Source: Candidatus Omnitrophota bacterium
Lineage (GTDB): Bacteria > Omnitrophota > Gorgyraeia > Gygaellales > Profunditerraquicolaceae
Reading direction: 5' to 3'
NCBI GenBank assembly: GCA_028706895.1
Contig: JAQTVG010000035.1
Location: 2,553-8,248 of the forward strand
Length of the DNA stretch: 5,696 bases
Shown: in pieces, positions 1-5,696 of the stretch
Position numbering within the stretch: position 1 is the stretch's first letter
Layout: every line of letters starts with the position of its first letter
Position numbers and translations under genes: made by a program
Notes under the pieces: model-generated
Seen by the model: the letters and a program-made list of their open reading frames with translations, nothing else
What the model was told of the DNA's origin: nothing
Databases searched by the model: none

Positions 1-2
1 CT

Positions 3-833
3 GTAAAGTTGGATACTATTATCCGCCATGCTTTAGTTGAAGATATCGGCAAGGGAGATATAACAACGCAGCTGACTATTCCTAAAGATAAGAGGATTGA
101 GGCGGAAGTAGTTGTAAAAGAAGACTGTATAATCTGCGGATTAAAAGTCGCAGAGCGGGTTTTTGATATCAGCGACAAAGGCATAGATTTTAAGCTGCTT
201 GTTAAAGAAGGCCAGGCCGTCAAAAAGGGAAAGAGCGTTATAAAACTCTCGGGGTTGGCCGGCAGCATTTTAACCGCAGAGAGGGTAGCGCTTAATTTAA
301 TGAGTATGCTTTCAGGGATAGCCACCAAGACAAGAGAATATGTAAAAGAGATAGAGCCCTACAAAGTAAAGATTACCGATACCCGTAAAACTATCCCCGG
401 CCTTAGGGAGTTGCAAAAGTATGCTGTAAGGATCGGCGGCGGGCACAACCACAGGATGGGGCTGGATGAGATGGTATTGATTAAAGACAATCATATCAAA
501 GTAACGGAAGGCTACACTAAATTACCGAGTATCCCAAAAGGTTTTAAAATTGAAATAGAAACCCAAAACATTGAAGAATTTAAACACGCCCTCAAGTTTA
601 AGCCCAATGTCATAATGCTGGACAATATGGACTTAAAACAGATAAAACAGGCAGTCCAGATCAGGAATAGCACCGAATTTACCAGCCATCATCTGCCCAC
701 CAAATTAGAGGCTTCGGGGGGTATAGATATTACTAATGTAAAACAGATTGCTGCTAGCGGCGTAGATATGATTTCTATCGGAGAACTCACCCATTCTTTT
801 GCTTCTACCGATATATGCTTAGAAATATTATAA
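3..833 (+). CDS. nadC: Nicotinate-nucleotide pyrophosphorylase (quinolinate phosphoribosyltransferase), probably 5'-partial
   Basis: The enzyme converts quinolinate and PRPP to nicotinate mononucleotide, CO2 and pyrophosphate, the step where de novo NAD synthesis joins the common pathway in the cytoplasm. Counting from a TTG at 9 (274 aa), the N-terminal domain has EDIGKGDITT (11-20) and the family's AER-x-x-LN segment (90-96). The barrel carries DTRKTIPGLR (124-133), GGGHNHR (143-149), LIKDNH (157-162), IEIE (181-184), MLDN (203-206) and ASGGI (235-239). These hold the Arg, His, Lys, Glu and Asp residues that bind quinolinate and PRPP in characterised NadC proteins. The frame is open to the window edge and the TTG has no Shine-Dalgarno site, so the true start probably lies upstream and this TTG is an internal Leu. 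The gene ends 4 nt before uvrB. Family assignment is firm; only the start is uncertain. Confidence 0.95.
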   Translation, partial: VKLDTIIRHALVEDIGKGDITTQLTIPKDKRIEAEVVVKEDCIICGLKVAERVFDISDKGIDFKLLVKEGQAVKKGKSVIKLSGLAGSILTAERVALNLMSMLSGIATKTREYVKEIEPYKVKITDTRKTIPGLRELQKYAVRIGGGHNHRMGLDEMVLIKDNHIKVTEGYTKLPSIPKGFKIEIETQNIEEFKHALKFKPNVIMLDNMDLKQIKQAVQIRNSTEFTSHHLPTKLEASGGIDITNVKQIAASGVDMISIGELTHSFASTDICLEIL

Positions 834-837
834 TTTA

Positions 838-2811
838 ATGGATGGTTTCAAATTAGTATCGGATTACAAGCCCTGCGGCGACCAGCCCCGGGCAATTGAA
901 GAATTAGCGGTATCAATTTCTTCAGGGAAACGATACCAGACATTACTCGGCGTTACCGGCAGCGGAAAAACCTTTACTCTGGCCAATGTCATCGCCAAAA
1001 TAAACCAGCCGACGCTGGTAATCTCCCACAATAAAACCTTAGCGGCGCAGTTGTATTCGGAATTTAAAGAATTCTTCCCGCATAACGCCGTAGAGTATTT
1101 CGTCAGTTATTACGATTATTACCAGCCGGAAGCGTACATACCTTCTACAGACACGTATATAGAGAAAGATTCGTCTATCAATGACAGGTTAGACCGCCTA
1201 CGCCTTTCAGCGACTACATCACTCATGTCGCGCCGCGATTGTTTAATTGTAGCTTCGGTATCCTGTATATATAACTTGGGCTCGCCCGAGGATTACCGGG
1301 ATTTTCTTGTTTTTGTTGAAAAAGGGCGTGTTTTATCGCGTGACGATTTAGTTTTGAAACTTATCCAGATACAGTATGAAAGAAATGATTATGAATTTAT
1401 ACGCAGCCGCTTAAGGGTAAGAGGGGATGTCGTGGAGGTTTTTCCTTCTTATGAAGAGACAGCGCTAAGGATAGAGTTTTTAGGGGATAAGATAGAGAAA
1501 ATTTCCGAAATAAATCCGGTTTCCGGGGAGGTATTGAATTCATTAGAGAGAATAGCAATATACCCTGCAAAACATTTTATATTTTCCGGTGATAAACTTG
1601 AAGGTGCGCTTAAGTCCATTGACGCGGAATTAAAAGAGAGGTTAGAGGTTCTGAAGAGCCAAAATAAATTACTGGAAGCCCAGCGCCTGGAATCCCGCAC
1701 CAGGTATGATATGGAGATGCTTAAGGAAATAGGGTATTGCCACGGCATTGAGAATTATTCGCGTCATCTATCCGGCAGGCCAGCCGGCTCAAGGCCGTAT
1801 TGTTTAATTGATTATTTCCCGAAAGGCTTCCTGACTATAATAGACGAGTGCCACGCGACTATACCGCAGATAAGGGGTATGTATGAAGGCGACCGCGCCA
1901 GAAAAAAAGTCCTGGTAGAATATGGTTTCAGGCTGCCATCGTGTTTAGATAACAGGCCGCTTAAATCTGAAGAATTTGAGGGCCTTGTAAAACAGGAGAT
2001 ATTTGTTTCCGCCACTCCCGACGAAGACCAGATAAAAAAGAGCCAGGGGGAAGTCATTGAACAGATTATCCGGCCTACCGGTTTAGTTGACCCAGAGGTT
2101 ATTATCAGGCCTACACAAGGCCAGATTGAGGATTTGATTGAAGAGGTAAAAAAACGCGCGAAAAAGAACGAGCGGGTATTAGTGACCACTCTTACCAAAA
2201 GAATGGCTGAAGACATAACTACTTATTTACAAGATAAGGGATTAAAGGTAAGATATCTACATTCAGAAATTCAGACTATTGAGCGTTCAAAAATCCTGCG
2301 GGAATTAAGGCAGAAGAAATTTGATTGTTTGGTGGGGATAAACCTTTTGAGGGAAGGCCTGGATTTGCCGGAAGTTTCACTGGTAGCAATATTAGACGCT
2401 GATAAAGAGGGTTTCTTGCGTTCGGCAACATCTTTAATACAGGTTTCCGGCAGGGCAGCGCGTAACATAAACGGGACAGTAATCATGTATGCCGATACCA
2501 TAACCGGTTCAATGAAAAAAGCAATCTCTGAGAGTAACAGGAGAAGAGAGAAACAGTTTGAATTTAATAAAAAGAATAAGATTACCCCGCGCTCCATCCA
2601 GAAAGCAATCAAAGGCGGGATTGAAGATTTGGAAGAGGCCGAAGAATTCGTTGCAAATTTGACCGGCGAGGAAAAAGACAAATACGAATTGAATAAATAT
2701 ATATCGGAGATGGAATATGAAATGGAATTAGCTGCGAGGAACCTGCAATTTGAAAAAGCAGCGGTTATCAGGGATAAGATTAAGGAGCTAAAGAATGCTG
2801 TTAGCCATTGA
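838..2811 (+). CDS. uvrB: UvrABC excision nuclease subunit B (DNA damage-verifying helicase)
   Basis: UvrB is the cytoplasmic damage-verification subunit of nucleotide excision repair: UvrA loads it at lesions and it then recruits UvrC for incision. The protein is 657 aa, close to the usual 660-680. Visible in order are GDQPRAI (14-20), Walker A GVTGSGKT (38-45), the Tyr-rich beta-hairpin that clamps DNA (YYDYYQPEAY, 91-100), RVRGDVVEVFP (193-203), the DEAD-like motif II as DECH (336-339), SATP (391-394), REGLD (505-509), helicase motif VI around GRAARN (538-543) and a C-terminal UVR domain (about 614-652) with LQFEKAAVIRDKIKEL, the UvrC contact. The start fits the family N-terminus, but only TTTA separates it from the nadC stop and there is no Shine-Dalgarno site, suggesting translational coupling. 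Oddities are Cys for Ser in motif II, and QVSG and SATS where QTIG and SERS are usual. Identification is secure. Confidence 0.98.
   Translation: MDGFKLVSDYKPCGDQPRAIEELAVSISSGKRYQTLLGVTGSGKTFTLANVIAKINQPTLVISHNKTLAAQLYSEFKEFFPHNAVEYFVSYYDYYQPEAYIPSTDTYIEKDSSINDRLDRLRLSATTSLMSRRDCLIVASVSCIYNLGSPEDYRDFLVFVEKGRVLSRDDLVLKLIQIQYERNDYEFIRSRLRVRGDVVEVFPSYEETALRIEFLGDKIEKISEINPVSGEVLNSLERIAIYPAKHFIFSGDKLEGALKSIDAELKERLEVLKSQNKLLEAQRLESRTRYDMEMLKEIGYCHGIENYSRHLSGRPAGSRPYCLIDYFPKGFLTIIDECHATIPQIRGMYEGDRARKKVLVEYGFRLPSCLDNRPLKSEEFEGLVKQEIFVSATPDEDQIKKSQGEVIEQIIRPTGLVDPEVIIRPTQGQIEDLIEEVKKRAKKNERVLVTTLTKRMAEDITTYLQDKGLKVRYLHSEIQTIERSKILRELRQKKFDCLVGINLLREGLDLPEVSLVAILDADKEGFLRSATSLIQVSGRAARNINGTVIMYADTITGSMKKAISESNRRREKQFEFNKKNKITPRSIQKAIKGGIEDLEEAEEFVANLTGEEKDKYELNKYISEMEYEMELAARNLQFEKAAVIRDKIKELKNAVSH
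2782..2787 (+). promoter_or_regulatory. Ribosome binding site of coaX, inside the uvrB 3' end
   Basis: AAGGAG lies 7 nt before the ATG at 2795 and within the last codons of uvrB. It supports that ATG as the coaX start even though it creates a 17-nt overlap in a different frame. Translation of uvrB passes through this site, so the two genes are likely coupled. Confidence 0.8.
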
Positions 2812-3538
2812 TATAGGGAATACGAATATAAACTTGGGATTATTCCGGGGGGATGCTTTGAGTGCGAGGTTTATTATCCCGACGCATTCTCAAGACTATA
2901 AGCCATGCCTTCGCAGGATATTTAAACGCCATGTTATCTCTGATGCGGTAATCTGCAGCGTAGTCCCGAAGGCCACTAAAATTATGGAAGAGGCCTTAAT
3001 AAAACTTTTAGGCAAAAAACCTTATATTATAGGTAATGATATAAAGGTGCCTATAAAAAACTCCTGCCGCAAGCCGCGCCAGGTAGGCCAGGACCGTCTT
3101 GTTAAGTCCTATGCCGCGCTTGTTCTTTACAACGCGCCATTAATTATTGTCAGTTTTGGCACTGCTGTTACATTTGATGTGGTTTCTAAAAATAAAGGGT
3201 TCCTGGGAGGCATGATTTTACCGGGTTTAGGAATATCGCTGGACGCCCTTAGCCAAAAGACAGCGCTCTTGCCTAAAATAAAGTTAGAAGCGCCCGGAGA
3301 ACTTATCGGCAGGGATACCAAGAGCAACATACTTAGCGGTCTGATTTATGGCTTTGCCGGACTTACCGACGGATTGATTATAAGGATAAAAGAGAAAATT
3401 GGAAAGAACGCAAAAACCATAGGCACGGGAGGCGATATAGGTTTAATCGGAAAATATTGCCGCAAGATTAATAAAATAGATAGAGATTTGATTCTCAAAG
3501 GGATTAACTTGCTTTATAATATTAAAAAAATTTCTTGA
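2795..3538 (+). CDS. coaX: Type III pantothenate kinase (CoaX)
   Basis: CoaX phosphorylates pantothenate to 4'-phosphopantothenate, the first committed step of coenzyme A synthesis; the type III family has an ASKHA (acetate kinase/Hsp70/actin-like) fold and characterised members need a monovalent cation. The 247 aa length is normal. Seen are the N-terminal phosphate-binding DIGNTN (6-11), CSVVP (54-58), VGQDR (97-101) whose Asp100 matches the proposed catalytic base, FGTAVTFD (121-128), GGMILPGLGIS (138-148), TGGD (211-214) and the C-terminal LILKGINLLY (232-241). The start is set by a Shine-Dalgarno site 7 nt upstream and by the family's typical M-L-L-x-I-D beginning. One departure is notable: residue 120 is Ser (codon AGT, 3152-3154) where the family normally has Asp immediately before F-G-T-A. 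The gene overlaps uvrB by 17 nt, and its stop codon lies inside the -35 box of the next promoter. Confidence 0.94.
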   Translation: MLLAIDIGNTNINLGLFRGDALSARFIIPTHSQDYKPCLRRIFKRHVISDAVICSVVPKATKIMEEALIKLLGKKPYIIGNDIKVPIKNSCRKPRQVGQDRLVKSYAALVLYNAPLIIVSFGTAVTFDVVSKNKGFLGGMILPGLGISLDALSQKTALLPKIKLEAPGELIGRDTKSNILSGLIYGFAGLTDGLIIRIKEKIGKNAKTIGTGGDIGLIGKYCRKINKIDRDLILKGINLLYNIKKIS

Positions 3539-3562
3539 CAAAAAAATTTTTTATTTTATAAT
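3535..3562 (+). promoter_or_regulatory. Sigma-70 type promoter of groES-groEL
   Basis: TTGACA (3535-3540) and TATAAT (3557-3562) both match the housekeeping consensus exactly and are separated by 16 bp. The start point would fall near 3569-3570, giving a leader of about 50 nt before groES. The spacer consists of A and T apart from nothing else, and A-rich sequence (3515-3533) lies just upstream, where an UP element would sit. The TGA stop of coaX (3536-3538) is contained within the -35 hexamer. The last T of the -10 box is the first base of the CIRCE repeat, so a bound repressor would block the polymerase. Confidence 0.88.
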
Positions 3563-3588
3563 TGGCACTCTGGAAATAAGAGTGCCAA
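3562..3588 (+). promoter_or_regulatory. CIRCE operator (HrcA binding site), symmetric variant
   Basis: A perfect inverted repeat of TTGGCACTC, a 9-nt spacer and GAGTGCCAA matches the CIRCE layout (TTAGCACTC, N9, GAGTGCTAA) with one change in each arm that keeps the symmetry. It sits over the predicted transcription start of groES-groEL, the usual CIRCE position. In characterised bacteria the HrcA repressor binds here and is released on heat shock as GroEL becomes titrated by unfolded protein, giving feedback control. hrcA itself is not in the window, so control by HrcA is inferred from the site. Confidence 0.93.
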
Positions 3589-3602
3589 AATAACCATATA
3601 TT

Positions 3603-3611
3603 AAAGGAGGT
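3603..3611 (+). promoter_or_regulatory. Strong ribosome binding site of groES
   Basis: AAAGGAGGT is a near-complete complement of the 16S rRNA 3' end and stands 7 nt before the ATG at 3619. It fixes the groES start and implies efficient translation, in contrast to uvrB, which has no visible site. Confidence 0.88.
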
Positions 3612-3618
3612 GTAGCAA

Positions 3619-3909
3619 ATGAACATCCAACCATTAGGAGACCGCGTGGTCGTAAAGCCGCTGGAAGCGGAAACAAAAACAAAGGGAGGCATACTTTTGC
3701 CTGATACTGCCAAGGAGAAACCCCAGGAGGGCAAGGTAGTAGCAGTAGGCAAGGGCAAGGTTTTAGAAAATGGTTCTGTGCAGGCGCCTGAAGTAAAGGT
3801 GGGAGACAAGGTATTATACGGTAAATATTCCGGAAACGAAATCACCACCAAAGAAGGCGAAGAGTTATTGATTATGCGCGAAGAAGATATTTTAGCGGTT
3901 ATTAAGTGA
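3619..3909 (+). CDS. groES: Co-chaperonin GroES (Hsp10)
   Basis: GroES forms a heptameric lid that closes the GroEL chamber so that a substrate protein can fold inside, in the cytoplasm. The 96 aa protein has the usual family length. It begins with the signature-like IQPLGDRVVVKP (3-14), followed by the mobile loop (about 17-33) carrying GG-ILL-P (23-28); the hydrophobic tripeptide Ile25-Leu26-Leu27 is the part that docks onto the GroEL apical domain. The roof-loop region lies around 45-60, and the C-terminal strand has ELLIMREEDILAVI (82-95). It is the first gene after the CIRCE-controlled promoter and precedes groEL by 107 nt. Two stop codons occur in a row (TGA at 3907 and 3910). Nothing in the sequence suggests damage or divergence. 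Confidence 0.98.
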   Translation: MNIQPLGDRVVVKPLEAETKTKGGILLPDTAKEKPQEGKVVAVGKGKVLENGSVQAPEVKVGDKVLYGKYSGNEITTKEGEELLIMREEDILAVIK

Positions 3910-3950
3910 TGACACCGTTTATGTTTACTAATAAGGTTTGGTGTAAATTC

Positions 3951-3993
3951 GCCCAAACAACTTGTGTTCGCTTACGCTCCATAAGTTGTGGGC
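3951..3993 (+). other. Imperfect hairpin in the groES-groEL spacer
   Basis: GCCC (3951-3954) and ACAACTTGTG (3957-3966) can pair with CATAAGTTGT (3980-3989) and GGGC (3990-3993), giving 14 pairs including one G-U, with a 2-nt AA bulge and a 13-nt loop containing a CGCT-TA-CGCT direct repeat. It lies between the groES stop and the groEL ribosome binding site. There is no T-run after it, so it does not look like a normal intrinsic terminator. It may act in RNA processing, stability or partial attenuation, or be a copy of a dispersed palindromic repeat. Its role is unknown. The remainder of the spacer (3910-3950) contains only a weak ACACC / GGTGT pairing with a long loop. Confidence 0.6.
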
Positions 3994-4000
3994 TCATTTA

Positions 4001-4008
4001 AAAGGAGG
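4001..4008 (+). promoter_or_regulatory. Strong ribosome binding site of groEL
   Basis: AAAGGAGG stands 8 nt before the ATG at 4017 and confirms this start. It is 7 nt downstream of the spacer hairpin, so the hairpin leaves it unpaired and accessible. Confidence 0.88.
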
Positions 4009-4016
4009 ATCACGAA

Positions 4017-5660
4017 ATGGCAAAGCAATTGTTATTTAAAGATGAAGGCCGCAGGAAAATATTAAGCGGTGTAGAGCAGTTAGCCGCTGCGGTAAAGGTG
4101 ACCTTGGGGCCAAAGGGCCGCAATGTCGTCATAGACAAGAAATTCGGCTCACCCACGATTACCAAGGACGGGGTTACCGTTGCTAAAGAAGTAGATTTGG
4201 AAGACCCGTTTGAGAATATGGGTGCCCAGATGGTTAAGGAAGTCGCTGAGAAGACCTCGGACATCGCAGGCGACGGCACAACCACTGCTACGGTTTTAGC
4301 TGAGGCCATTTATCGCGAAGGCCTTAAGAATGTTACAGCAGGCGCAAATCCCATGGCCTTAAAGCACGGGATTGAGAAAGCAGTAGAAAAGGTCATAGAC
4401 GAGTTAAGGAAACTTTCTACTCCGATTAAAGATAAAAAAGAAGTCGCGCAGGTTGCTTCAATTGCCGCAAATTGCGATACCGCTATCGGTGATTTAATCG
4501 CAGAAGCTATGGATAAGGTTGGTAAAGATGGGGTTATTACCGTAGAAGAAGCAAAGGCAATGGCGACAACATTAGAAGTTGTGGAAGGTATGCAGTTTGA
4601 CCAGGGGTATTTATCTCCTTATTTTGTGACTGATGCAGAGCGTATGGAGGTAATCCTGGAGGAGCCTTATATCCTCATACATGAGAAAAAGATATCTTCT
4701 CTTAAAGATTTATTGCCTTTGTTAGAGAAGATTGCCCGCGTCGGAAAGCCGCTTTTGATTTTAGCGGAAGAGGTTGAAGGTGAGGCATTGGCTACATTAG
4801 TAGTAAATAAAATCCGCGGGACATTTTCAGCTTGCGCGGTAAAGGCACCCGGATACGGTGACAGGCGCAAAGCGATGTTGGAAGATATCGCTGTGCTTAC
4901 AGGCGGAAAGGCCTTGACCGAGGATTTAGGAATCAAGTTAGAGAACGTGGATATTGAAGATTTGGGACGCGCCAAGAGAGTAAAAGTAGACAAGGAAAAC
5001 ACAACTATAGTTGAAGGCGCAGGCAAGACTCAAGGTATTAATGCCAGGATTGCCCAGATTAAGAAGCAAATTGAAGATACTGATTCAGATTATGACAAAG
5101 AGAAGCTCCAGGAGCGTTTGGCAAAGCTTGCAGGCGGAGTCGCGGTAATCAATGTGGGCGCAGCTACAGAAACTGAAATGAAAGAAAAGAAAGCCCGCGT
5201 TGAAGATGCCTTGCATGCCACGCGCGCGGCAGTTGAAGAAGGTATAGTCCCTGGAGGTGGAGTAGCATTATTACGCACCCTCCCAGCTTTAGAAAAACTA
5301 AGGCTTGAAGGTGATGAGAAAATAGGCGTGGACATAATCAAGCGCGCTTTGGAAGAACCTATCAGGCAGCTTACTCAAAATGCCGGACTTGAAGGTTCAG
5401 TGGTAGTGCAGAGGGTAAAGCAGGAAAAGGCCAACATGGGCTATGATGTCAGCCAGGATGCTTATGTGGACATGATTGAAGCGGGCGTAATTGATCCTAC
5501 CAAAGTTACCCGCTCTGCTTTACAGAATGCTTCCAGCGTAGCAGCATTGCTATTAATGACTGAAGCTGTTATTACTGATAAACCCGAGAAAGAAGCCCCT
5601 ATGCCTATGCCGCCAGGTGGTATGGGAGGTATGGGTGGAATGGGTGGAGGAATGTATTAA
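4017..5660 (+). CDS. groEL: Chaperonin GroEL (Hsp60)
   Basis: GroEL is the double-ring, 14-subunit ATPase that encloses unfolded proteins and, with GroES, lets them fold in the cytoplasm. The 547 aa length is typical. The equatorial ATP site is intact: TLGPKGRN (29-36), Asp51, GDGTTT (85-90, with Asp86) and Asp397 in VEDALH, equivalent to E. coli Asp52, Asp87 and Asp398. The apical groove residues that bind substrate and GroES are kept (Tyr198, Tyr202, Phe203, Leu233, Leu236, Leu258, Val262, Val263). The chaperonin signature AAVEEGIVPGGG is at 404-415. The C-terminus is a Met/Pro stretch followed by a flexible GGM-repeat tail (about 534-546) ending in Tyr, the kind of tail that projects into the central cavity. 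It is co-transcribed with groES under the CIRCE promoter. No terminator is seen in the 36 nt left after the stop. Confidence 0.99.
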   Translation: MAKQLLFKDEGRRKILSGVEQLAAAVKVTLGPKGRNVVIDKKFGSPTITKDGVTVAKEVDLEDPFENMGAQMVKEVAEKTSDIAGDGTTTATVLAEAIYREGLKNVTAGANPMALKHGIEKAVEKVIDELRKLSTPIKDKKEVAQVASIAANCDTAIGDLIAEAMDKVGKDGVITVEEAKAMATTLEVVEGMQFDQGYLSPYFVTDAERMEVILEEPYILIHEKKISSLKDLLPLLEKIARVGKPLLILAEEVEGEALATLVVNKIRGTFSACAVKAPGYGDRRKAMLEDIAVLTGGKALTEDLGIKLENVDIEDLGRAKRVKVDKENTTIVEGAGKTQGINARIAQIKKQIEDTDSDYDKEKLQERLAKLAGGVAVINVGAATETEMKEKKARVEDALHATRAAVEEGIVPGGGVALLRTLPALEKLRLEGDEKIGVDIIKRALEEPIRQLTQNAGLEGSVVVQRVKQEKANMGYDVSQDAYVDMIEAGVIDPTKVTRSALQNASSVAALLLMTEAVITDKPEKEAPMPMPPGGMGGMGGMGGGMY

Positions 5661-5696
5661 GCGATAGATGCAGTTAGCAGTATAAAGGGCGAAGCC

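Noticed and set aside
1449..2681. Several minus-strand open frames of about 100-136 codons inside uvrB
   Set aside because: They lie opposite a clearly functional uvrB, have Ser/Phe-rich composition typical of antisense frames, and lack start signals.
3515..3520. A second TATAAT inside the coaX end as a promoter -10 box
   Set aside because: No -35-like hexamer lies at 16-18 bp upstream; the nearest TTGATT is about 21 bp away. The TTGACA/TATAAT pair downstream is far better.
3522..3956. Minus-strand open frame of 144 codons across groES and its flanks
   Set aside because: It is antisense to groES, covers the promoter and operator, has no ribosome binding site and its translation resembles no known protein.
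3951..3996. The spacer hairpin as an intrinsic terminator after groES
   Set aside because: There is no T-run after the stem, and groEL with a strong ribosome binding site but no promoter of its own follows directly.
4667..5341. Minus-strand open frames of 119 and 83 codons inside groEL
   Set aside because: They are shadows of the strongly conserved groEL frame, with no independent support.
5616..5654. G-rich GGT/GGA/ATG repeat at the end of groEL as a tandem repeat element
   Set aside because: It encodes the normal flexible GGM tail of GroEL and needs no other explanation.
5661..5696. A terminator or new gene after groEL
   Set aside because: Only 36 nt remain; no stem with T-run, promoter or start with ribosome binding site can be seen in them.

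Overview
The window is an ordinary stretch of bacterial chromosome carrying five housekeeping genes, all on the + strand and tightly packed: nadC (5' end at or beyond the window edge), uvrB, coaX, groES and groEL. No mobile element, CRISPR array, tRNA or rRNA is visible. The source is a bacterium: there are strong Shine-Dalgarno sites, a sigma-70 type promoter with perfect hexamers, a CIRCE operator and a GroEL with a GGM-rich tail. The phylum cannot be fixed from sequence reading alone. Moderate G+C and the protein flavour would fit an uncultured anaerobic lineage such as Omnitrophota, but that is a low-confidence guess.

Region 1 (about 1-3538) looks like one transcription unit. nadC (quinolinate phosphoribosyltransferase, NAD synthesis) is followed after 4 nt by uvrB (nucleotide excision repair). 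uvrB overlaps coaX (type III pantothenate kinase, CoA synthesis) by 17 nt. uvrB has no obvious ribosome binding site, whereas coaX has one inside the uvrB end. The grouping of two cofactor genes around a repair gene implies shared transcription rather than a shared pathway.

Region 2 (3535-3618) is the control region of the chaperonin operon. A TTGACA / TATAAT promoter with a 16-bp spacer starts on the coaX stop codon. A 27-bp CIRCE-type inverted repeat covers the predicted transcription start, so HrcA-type heat-shock repression is expected. The operator is a symmetric variant (TTGGCACTC instead of TTAGCACTC). No terminator is seen between coaX and this promoter, so readthrough from the upstream genes is possible.

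Region 3 (3603-5660) is groES, a 107-nt spacer with a sizeable imperfect hairpin, then groEL. GroEL forms the ATP-driven folding chamber and GroES is its lid. Both genes have near-perfect Shine-Dalgarno sequences, consistent with high expression. The last 36 nt after groEL show no recognisable feature.

No previously undescribed system is evident. The items worth a second look are the symmetric CIRCE variant, the promoter embedded in the coaX stop, the groES-groEL spacer hairpin, and single-residue departures from family motifs in CoaX (Ser for Asp at residue 120) and UvrB (DECH for DESH).
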